Below the pieces are notes generated by a model. The model ran no database searches. It was not told the origin of the DNA and saw nothing but the letters and a program-made list of their open reading frames with translations. Positions 54,242-64,000 of a stretch of DNA of 64,000 nucleotides are shown piece after piece; within the stretch, counting starts at the first letter, position 1, and the number at the start of each line of letters is the position of its first letter. The DNA is taken from NCBI RefSeq assembly GCF_030463565.1, contig NC_134655.1, positions 3,918,372 to 3,982,371 of the forward strand, written 5' to 3'. The position numbers were made by a program, and so were the translations under genes. Source of the DNA: Pelecanus crispus (taxonomy: Eukaryota; Chordata; Aves; Pelecaniformes; Pelecanidae).

Positions 54242-57200
54242 TTGCTTTTTGTTCTATTCTATTTCAAACTTACCCATTTCCAATACTTAAATAAACAGGC
54301 AGCTTGAGCTGCGGCCCTTTTGAGAGCAGTGTTTCTTCATGCAGGAATTCTTACAAGCTGCTGTGCACATACATGCATGAATATTTCTTATTTCTTATTC
54401 TTACTCCACTTAAATAAGCATCACAAATGCTTATTATAGAAATAATGCATATTGGTCAGAAGTCGGTGTACCTACTCTGGTTTAGTTGCATTATAACAAA
54501 ATAGTTCAAGTGGACATAAAGCAGTCATAATCAACCTACTGTAGTTATACAGCCTAATTAAGAGAATCTGCATTTTTCATCAATAAAAAGGTGGAAAAAT
54601 TCCCTCTTGCATCAAAGAAAACACTTGATCATGCTGACTTGCCCAGAATTTTCTCTTCTGAACCTGAGAAAGGATGAAAAAAGTCTCTACAGAAGAGTGG
54701 AATTTGATTGTTTAAATAAAACTGTGTAGACTTAACTGTAAGCTAATGGCTCTTCATGAATACAAGAAAAAGTTGAGATCTCTAAATAATGTTTTAAAGA
54801 ATGGAAATCTCACTGCATGTTTCTATTGAGAGGTTAAGTTATGGGCCCTGAAACCTAGATGGAAGAGATGGTTTTTCCTACTCTTCATGGTGGCTTGCTG
54901 GAAACACAGTAGTGAGGGGACAGCACGACCACGGTCTTGCCAGATTTGGGCGTGGGTGTTTGGTGGCATAGGAGAGCAGAGATGGAAGAGCAGATGACAG
55001 AGTCCCCTACCCTTACTGCTGCGTAGCTCAGAGAAGGGCTCTCCAAAGTGTAATTGCACATGCTTCTATGGCATGGGCTGGGCATGCAACAGTGCTCCTG
55101 ATCCATTTTTTAATGTCAACATCTGTGCTTTTTCTGCTCATCTTTCTATTGCTTACCCATTTTAAGCAGTATTTTTTCATAAAAGTGGATAAGTAATTCT
55201 CTTTCTGTGAATGCAAATGTGGAATCTATTGAGTGGGTGTGTGCATAATTTAAAGAAATAATTGAATCCAAACATCTCTTCTTTTTAAATGCAGGAAACC
55301 AGAATCTAATAAAATGTAAATCAATTCAGTGTCTGCTTTGGGCTTGCAGTCTTCAGACTGTTAAAATGTATTAAGTGCTGTGCATTCCAGTATCAACATC
55401 TTTATTTTCCATCATATCCTCTTAACCCCTTAAGTCTTCTGAAATCTTTTTCTTTCTGGACATGTGGTGAAGAGCTTCTAAGAGAAGAGAAAGCAGTTCA
55501 TTTAAAGTCTACTCCGCATGTTCATTAATTCCCAATAGTCGCTCTGGTGCATGACCTTGCTGAGTCTTCCTGTGGACAAGTCTGTATGTGTTTGGTTTCT
55601 GTACTGTTCTTTATTGATTGCAAACACCCAACTGATTAATTGTAAAGCACAGTTGCCTTTGTGATTTAGGACTTTGGTGTCTCAGACCTGAAATAAACAT
55701 ACCACTGCCAATTTGACTTGGGGTACAGGTGTTGGAGAATAAATAAGTCCATCAGATTTCTGGTTTGAGTTAAAACAGAGTTTAAACAGATTTTAGTTAC
55801 ATTCTCAGCTCTGTTAACTTTTAGTGCCTGTCTAGCTGCTAGTCTGACTTCCTTAGCTGCATCTAGTGCTGAAAGAGAAAGGACACAAGCAGGCATCTAA
55901 AAAACATTAATTGTCTTTAGCTAACAGATGGTCGGATGTGTTCAAGTTTATAGCATTTATCAAAGCAACTTAGAAAATAAGAGTATGTCTTAGTTCAGTT
56001 CTGCTCTTGACAGGCTTTATGTGTGTATGGCATGCAAATTGTCTTCTATGGTCTTTTTGGCCTTAAAGGAAGCTGTTTCTGAAGACAATTTTTCACCTGT
56101 TCTGAACTCAGGAACCCTACAAGCTGAAGAAGTATGATGATTTAAAGAAAGCAAACAGACATCTCTTTGAGCATAACCATTAGATCTGCAGAAACATAGG
56201 GAACAGTTTGAAGCTACCTATGTACTGGTATCGCTTTCTGTTCTGCTGTCTAAATTCTTAAAGAGGAGGGATATTACAGAGACAACAAAGTCATTATGGC
56301 TAAGGAAGAGAGGAGCAGATGAAGAAGCCTTGCGCTGGCCCTCACTTATCCTAAGACTTGCGCAGAGTCAAGCAGTTGGTTAATGACAGTCCCCAAGATG
56401 GAAGATGTTCAGCCCCCAGGTCGAACCTGTGGTGGTGTTATTCCAAATCTCCTTTGCCAGACCTCTGCTGACCACGTAGGCAGAGGTCTTTTCTCATTCT
56501 GTGACATAAGGAAGAGATAGAAAGTCTGGAAGCAGGACTGTGTACATAAATCACTGTTCTGAATAATCACTAGCTACAGTGTCTGATCATTTATCGTTCA
56601 GCCTCACCCGGCTCCATCAGCTAAAATAAGAACCTCTGATAAAGACATTTCTCAGAAAGGTGAAGAGGACAGTTCAGTTAACCCTTCTGGTGATGTATTC
56701 CTCTTCAAAGACGTGCTCTGTCATCTTCTTGGCAAACAGCGATGGCCAGTCCAGGCTACCGGAGGCCTCCTGCTAAACTGGCAACCACAGCAGCTGCAGA
56801 GCTCAATCCAGCAGTGAAAGCAACCGAAATGTGGCTGGAGCCGATGTTGCTGCTGTAACAATGGTCATCCTTGTAGAGAGTGACAGTGAGGGCAACCCAT
56901 TAGCCACGCTGCGAACTCTGTCGTTCTGCAGAGTATAAAAGGGAACAAAAGGAGCTGGTTAATCGTAACACCCTTTTAAAGCACAGGAAGTTCTGCACTG
57001 GTAGGTGTTTCAGACTAAGGCTTAAGTCTTCAGGCTTTTGATTTCTAATTCTTTTTATTTATTTTATTTATTAATGAATTACACTTTTAAAATACTGCTG
57101 CTGCCTCCTGGAGGATGGTAGAAATAGCCAGTTATTCACAGCTGTGCAGGTACATATCCTGCGCATTTACTACTCCTTTTCCAGGTGAACTCAGAACATC

Positions 57201-60200
57201 TGTAGCACCACAGATATTTCAGCAAACTGTGAGCTCACATCCAGAGAGATGCTTGAGGCAAGCTCCATTTTGTCAAAATCCTGAAAAATGCTTAGTTCTA
57301 CAACTACTGTATTAAAATGAACGAGAAGGCTCGGCATCTCTCAGAAGGCCATATTTTTCCTTTCTGCAATTAAAATTGCCGCAGCAGACACTAATGGACT
57401 GTCACTGCAGAAATCCCCTCTTGGAAATCCTAGCTATATTGTCCTCTCAGGGAAGGTTTTTCTAATATAGGCAGAGAAGGATTTCATTTAACAAGAAAAG
57501 AAACCACGCTTAATGAAAACCTACGGAATTGCAAACAGTTTTGTACTCCCTAAAATCTCTGTTAATCTCTGCCAACTTCTATTTCTTCTGTAATATTCTG
57601 TAATATATAATATAAAGCTTTTAAAAAATCAAACCTTGACACAAAGAAAAAATGTTACCATCAAATATATTAGAAATAATTACTTTGTAAAAAATAAATT
57701 TGTGCCTCATCAACTGGAGTGTGAAGATTTAACTTCCTTCATTGGAATTGCTTAAGCTACAGGAATTGAAGAGAAAACATTTCACGCAGTATGCTCCTTT
57801 TTAGGTCAATATTGTCTTTTTAATCAGGAATTTCAAATTAAATATTATCCTCCTTTAAACAAAGGCATGCACATGTATCTTGGAAATCAATGCCATTTAT
57901 CCTGTCTACTGTAATTATATACACAAGTTTAATTCTTCTTATAAACAAAATTTTGTAAACTTAAAAATGCAAAAGACAGAATCTTACTAATTTGATGGTT
58001 TCCAGTGTCATTGCTAAGGGTGCATGATAGCAGTCACCAGCAAAATCACCATTTTCGGGTAGCAGCATAGGTCCTTGCACTAGCAGGCTACTATCGGGTT
58101 TTGTCTTGTGCTTTAATAAATTCCTAGCTAAGAGCAAAATGCAGCATTTAAAAACAATGATTTTCAGGTTATCAGCTGGGGTAAATTTTTGTTGATGTGA
58201 ACTTTTTTCAGGGTTTTCATGGTGTTCCAGACTAATTATTGGCTATAAATAGAATAGTTGATTAGAGTAAGCTAAAGCACTACATATACTTTCAAAACTG
58301 TCCAGACTGCTTGGGGGGAGACTTGTACTATTTTTTTTTTTTTTTCTTCTGAGAAAACATGAGAAAAAAGACATTTGAAGAATGGAGATAAGAAGACTTA
58401 TAAGGTTATTCTGGAGTCACTAAAAACCCCTAAAACAATTAGTGCAGGGTAGAGGTTTGGCCTTGCTTGTCAAGAACAACCCTGAAATGTTCCATACGGG
58501 CTAATAAGGTCTTGAACCAGCTATCCCAGCAGAGCAGCCCATGGTCCCGCTTCCCAGCTTGCGTCCTCTTTAGCTTCACATCCTGCAGGGATGAGCATAG
58601 CTAGGACTTTCTCCTGGTGTTTTTCTTTTCCTATGCACCACTTAGGCAAGCTGGCTCTGGTGCTGTAAGATCCAGCACCTAAGTCACATGTTTTCACAAA
58701 GCAAGTTTACTCCAGCGACTTTATGTAGACAGCAGTACATATGGAGCATGTTTCAGGGACATACAGTAATGATCAAGGATTTAAGTTTAATAAACAAAAG
58801 GTAAATAGGAAATACCACACACGTGGTGAACATAAGCAACGTAGTTAAAACTGCGTAATATGTGACACCTGTTATTTTCTGAATTTTGCAATGTTTTGCA
58901 CTATTTAATGAGAGTGGGGTTGTGTTTTGTCTGTCTTTTCTGCCATGTTGTGGTGAGTTCTTAATATTGGAAGTTACAGCAGGAAACAAAAAGGAACAAA
59001 TAAAGCAAATACAGAAGTTATTGTTTCCTGAATATTAGGAGCTCAACAAGTAGATTATCTAATTTCTTTACCAGCCTCCACTACTCATCCAGCCAGCTGT
59101 TCATAATTACAAAATACACATAATAACCTATTATCTGAAGGGACAAGAATACAGTAAAGTGAATTGCAACTATCTCTGCTTGGCATGTAATCAGGTTTCT
59201 ATCCTTGTGCATGCTGGTATTTTTCCATTGTGTTTGGACCCTTGATCTGAATGCTTTCCTGGTTGCCTGTACTTTCTTTTTGCTTGTGGTGGTTGTAGGG
59301 AGTTCAAGGACAAAATACACACTTCAACTTATACCTGGAGACAACAAGAGCACCTGTGGGTTCCTTCTGATTTCATCTAAAAGGCTGGGAAATTTTTGAA
59401 CCCTTATGTGGTGATCTAGCTTTGCACTACATTTAACTGCGCAGTGGTTTCTGTACTGAGCTAAGCAACCCATAAGTCTTTTCCATGGCATAAGTATAGT
59501 ACTTAGCATTCAAATGGGATCTTGTGTATTGAGCCAAATGCAATTATTTGCAAATGAATCAGTGCCACACATCCTCAGGGGGAGAACTGTAATACCAAGT
59601 GCTGGTTTGAAATGTCATCTTTTCTGTGGGAGAATTCTCTGTAGGTAACATGTTAACTATTTTCAACCTAATTTTAGGCAAACAGAAATTGGAATTCACT
59701 GAAGTTTGCAAAGAAAATTCTACCTTTGATCAAAGCCATAGCAGATTTCAGCTTGCTCCATTTTGAACGTCATGCTGATGTGAAAAGCAAGCTTTTCACT
59801 AATGTTTGGCATCTTAACCAGAGCTGGCACTCTTAGGCAGTGCTTTAATTATACATTATATTAACCAGTGTGAAATACTGAGCCTTATTAAGATAGCCAA
59901 AAGCCTTCTTTATAGTTGATTTATTAGAGCTTGAAATTAACTTTTCACAGTCCAGCTCAAATGGATCAGTAGATATGGAAATTAGGCTCTTTCTACAGCA
60001 AGTTTCCCCACGGTTATCTCCAGTGCTCTCTCCAGTCCCTTGCAATGCATCCACCCTCTGTAAAGATCCCAGTGCCCAGACGTGCCAAAACACTGGGCAT
60101 CAGCCATCAGCCTGATACCTCCATTAAAAATGTCAGTGCCAATCTTGTGGTTGCTTGGAATGATCTCCTGGAAAAATGGAAGTTTAAAAAGTCACGTTTA

Positions 60201-60778
60201 CCCTGGGCTCACCCAGGTGCTCAGACGTGTGGCTGGTAGGCTGCACCAGGCTGGCTGATGCTGGAAATGTTCCTCTCTGGTATGTTTGCAGATGAGCATT
60301 TTTTCTCCTCCTGACACTATTTAGTCGGTATATGGCTGGGATGTCAGGAGCTCAGGCTGAAGATCTAGACAAAGTCAATTGGATAGAGGCACTTTGTCAT
60401 CCCTCTAGCCCTTGGAGGCAGGTGCTGTGCTGCACACTTGCCTCTTGAATAGCTACACAAAGGCTTTGAAGTTGGGCCTACCAACGTTATTTTCGCAGTG
60501 GTGTTTTTCTCCTCTTCAAAATAACAGTGTTACTTTCCACTAAATATGAGTTTTCAAAGCATTTTCTGAAGATGGAAGAGCATCATCTTTCTTTGCCTCA
60601 GAAGAGCACCTATCAGCTTGCCAGGAGCCTGAATAAAAGGCAATTTTCTACAAGATACAGGTGGCAAGCATGGGTGTTTATGGATCTCCCCAAAGAGCAA
60701 TGATGTGCACATTTTCCACTAGTTGTTGCACTGAGATGATTCGGATTAAATTTAGGTACATGGAGATAACACAACAGC
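54242..60778. other. DCX: DCX intron 2, nothing coding recognised
   Basis: Low-GC unique DNA. Frames are all shorter than about 85 codons and show no family signature. A poly-T run is at 58331-58345. Confidence 0.45.
58331..58345. repeat. Poly-T run (15)
   Basis: Fifteen T followed by CTTCTG. Simple homopolymer. Confidence 0.9.
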
Positions 60779-60910
60779 ATTATCATGAGTTACTGTGTGA
60801 TTACCACTGGTTCCAGTGGAGTTACCATTGCCAGTTATCTTCCTGTTGCTGTGTAATCGCATCAATTATTTCCCTGGTAACTGTGTAAATTACCACAGCT
60901 GTAACTGTAA
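60779..60910. promoter_or_regulatory. Possible regulatory block with direct repeats and a short palindrome
   Basis: Two related copies, GTTACTGTGTGATTACCAC (60789-60807) and GTAACTGTGTAAATTACCAC (60877-60896), lie 88 bp apart. A related GCTGTGTAATCGCATCAATT sits between them at 60849-60868. The perfect 7-bp inverted repeat CCACTGG TT CCAGTGG is at 60804-60819. Repeated spaced motifs suggest several sites for one factor, but no factor is assigned. Inference only. Confidence 0.25.
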
Positions 60911-63438
60911 ATATCTGAATGGCTAATTATTCACACCGCAGCACCTAGAAAAGTGGATGCTGAATGGTCACCGGCAATATTGTCCTGGCTGGTACAAAAG
61001 ATGCCCAGCAGTGCTCTCAGCTTTGCTGGCCAACCCCCTGCACCAGCGGTAAAGAGGAAGGCAAGTGGTACTAAGGTCTCCTGCCCCTAAGTACCTGCAG
61101 GTACAAAGGTATTACCTGTTTGAAGTGCTAATGGTGTTAAGTGGAGACACCTTCTGTAGGAATGCATTGCTTTTCAGCCCTTCTTGATATTCCCACTAAA
61201 ATGAGCAAAGCCAAAAATGCCCTCAGCAGACATCTGGAGTCTGCTGGACTTGGTGTCTTACTGTCTTCCACACTCATGTGGGTTGGGTATCTGGACAGGC
61301 AAGGTCTAATGAAACTGCAGCCACAGTCTTTTTTCAGTCAGAGCAAAACCTGTATATCCTTTTGTTTGTCAATATTTAATGCCAGATGGCAGAAGACAGG
61401 CTGTCCCTCCTGCAGCATGCTCCAGCTGAAAGTGAGCTGCAGCAGAGCCAGGCCCATTACTTTAGAAAGGCAGCACAGAACAAGAGGTCTTAACACGTCC
61501 CAGAATATCTTCATGGGGCTTCAGTTCTCATTATGATGGCAACATTGGACAGGACGTGGTGGCCCATTTCCTTGCAATAGCATGCAAGTATGATGTAGGT
61601 GTCTGTAGCCAAGAGGCCTAGAGAATATCCATTCCATGTACTTGTGCAGTCTACAAGAACATTTCCTAACACGACCCAAGAAATCTGAGTCCTATTTCAA
61701 ACAAACCAAAATATAACAATGCAGGAACAATGACTTCAAGTATATTATATTGAAGAAAAAGAGTAGGAGCCAACCGTGGGCATCACTATTGTCCCAGGTC
61801 ACTCAGATATCCCTAGGGAGTTTGTAATGCTCCACACTATGGGAAAAAAATTAAATAGGACCCTCTAGCTGTATAGAGAGCTGAGTTGTCCACCAGTCAG
61901 TGGGATGATATTTCTCAGCCAGCTGGGAGGACAGTGGCAGATGGTAATTTCATCCTATACTTCATCTCCCAACTAATTACAGAGAAGCAGAAGGACAGAA
62001 GACAAAGACGCAAGCCTGATGTGCCCTTCTGTCCCAATAGTCAGTCCACCCTTTGAATAAGATTTATCACTAGGATGTGCTTTTCAAAGTCTTTAGAACT
62101 TCTTCCATTTTCCTTGTTCCTGTACCTAATCAGGTATTTTGCTTGGTTTTTGTGATGAATATTGGTTGTTCACCTCTTGATTTTGTTAAAAATATTGTTA
62201 AAATAAGTCCATCATCTGTAGAATAGTAGTTACGGATCTCTGCCAGTTGAATATGGGGACTAGCTCCCAGCATGATGGCATTTTAAACCCATCTCCTGAC
62301 AGCATGCTTCCAGCAACCTGCCATGCATTTTCAGATTTCCAAACTCTCAGACATCAGGTTTCTGATGAAATCAGTGGATCTGGAGCTCCCACATCTTGTG
62401 CTTTGCTTCTATTTCATGCTGCAAGGCAAGCCATGGGTCTGGAGCTCCAAGTACTGCAAGATACAAATTCCCCCTCTTTGGGACGGCAAAAAAGAGAAGC
62501 AAGGTATTCAGAGCCATTAGCCAGCATGACCATGTCTTCCGTTTATCTCAAACAGCTTTCTACATCCTGCTTTTGTGGTGTCCCCAGACACAGGGCTTAG
62601 TTTTAGGTGACTGAAAGCTATTGCTTTTCCTTTCCCCGCAGAGTTCCCACACTCGTGGCTGCCGCACACCTCCCATCCCCTGGCTTGTGCCTTTCCCACT
62701 TAGTAACTGCCTTCCCCACACCTCGTCCTTCTGTGGGATGGGCAGCTCTGCAGTGAGGAATGGTGCTTTATCATCTCATGTCTGGGTGGCAGAAGCACGG
62801 AGGAGGAGACACAACATCTGGAGTATATCTGTAGATTTAAATGATGCAAGCATTTGGGAAGGGCATCCAATGATACTTCGGGCCTCTCCCTCAATGGCAC
62901 AGATAAACCTTTTGGCTTTAAAAACTATCATCAAGATTGCCTGCTCAGGAAGAGTCACATTTCTGCACCTGTGCTGCGCCCAGCAGCTCTTTGCCTTCTT
63001 AGCGGTTCTTTGAGTTTTTAGGCTCTGTTGGTGCTAAGATACTCATCAGCATGGGCAGCGGTGTCACAGCCCTGCCTACCAACGTGGCATGGGGGGCACC
63101 CCTGCTTCTTGTTTTAGAAGTAGCTCAGGAATGCCTGTGTCATTCATTAGGGTGACTAATGTATTCTGTCAGCTCCTGAATGGATTGGAAATGCCACACC
63201 TCATAGAATTTGCAAGGTAGTTGGGATTTTTTTTTTTCCTCTTTTTTAATTACACTTTTACGCTTGACTTGCCCAAAGAAGTTGTGTGTTGCGCACCAGG
63301 CTTACGGGAAGTAGGACTGAATTAGCATGGGACATGGGGAACAGCAGAAAGGCAGCTGCCTCCCGTTTAAATTAAAACTAAGCCACATCAGAATGTTGCC
63401 AATTAAAAATAAAATGAATGACTTTGCTCTCTCTGTAG
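60911..63438. other. DCX: DCX intron 2, 3' end
   Basis: Unique DNA ending in the acceptor of coding exon 3: a pyrimidine tract TTTGCTCTCTCTGTAG with AG at 63437-63438. The frames of 117-131 codons (61141-61536, 62247-62600, 62621-63013) show no recognisable family and lie within the intron. Confidence 0.5.

Positions 63439-64000
<562 letters not shown>

Overview
The window is vertebrate nuclear DNA, almost certainly from a bird. It contains the 5' coding part of the doublecortin gene (DCX), read on the + strand. Three exons are clear: 5762-6125 (from the ATG), 17664-18004 and 63439-63541. Joined, they give 269 codons plus one base. They encode the N-terminal tail, all of the first doublecortin domain (DC1), the linker and essentially all of the second (DC2) of this neuronal microtubule-associated protein. 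The serine/proline-rich C-terminus and 3' UTR lie beyond position 64000. The avian call rests on two copies of CR1 LINE 3' ends of one subfamily (14392-15232 and 42631-42938). Both carry the reverse-transcriptase C-terminal reading frame and end in the ATTCTATG octamer tail typical of avian CR1. Repeat density is low, and the remaining recognisable repeats are ancient amniote types, which also fits a bird.

Layout: 1 to about 3845 is upstream DNA with no gene I can support. A candidate 5' UTR exon ends at 4201 at a strong GTGAGT donor. An intron of about 1.5 kb follows, and the exon with the start codon begins at about 5741. The next intron (6126-17663, 11.5 kb) starts with a CpG-rich G-rich patch and a roughly 850-bp degenerate G/T-rich minisatellite. 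It then holds a MIR-like SINE, an old L3/CR1-like remnant, and a younger CR1 that landed in an older SINE-like repeat. Coding exon 2 is at 17664-18004. The following intron (18005-63438, 45.4 kb) makes up most of the window. It is mostly unique AT-rich DNA with scattered ancient MIR-like and palindromic MITE-like relics, one more CR1 3' end, homopolymer runs, a CpG-rich patch near 36.3-36.5 kb, and a few motif clusters that could be conserved regulatory elements. Coding exon 3 sits near the right edge, and the last 459 bases are the start of the next intron.

I find no second protein-coding gene, tRNA, rRNA, CRISPR array or viral insertion. Nearly all the short open frames are chance frames in introns. 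I also see no new multi-gene system. The observations most worth following are the candidate untranslated first exon, a cryptic acceptor just upstream of coding exon 2 that would create a premature stop, and three possible enhancer-like blocks in the large intron.
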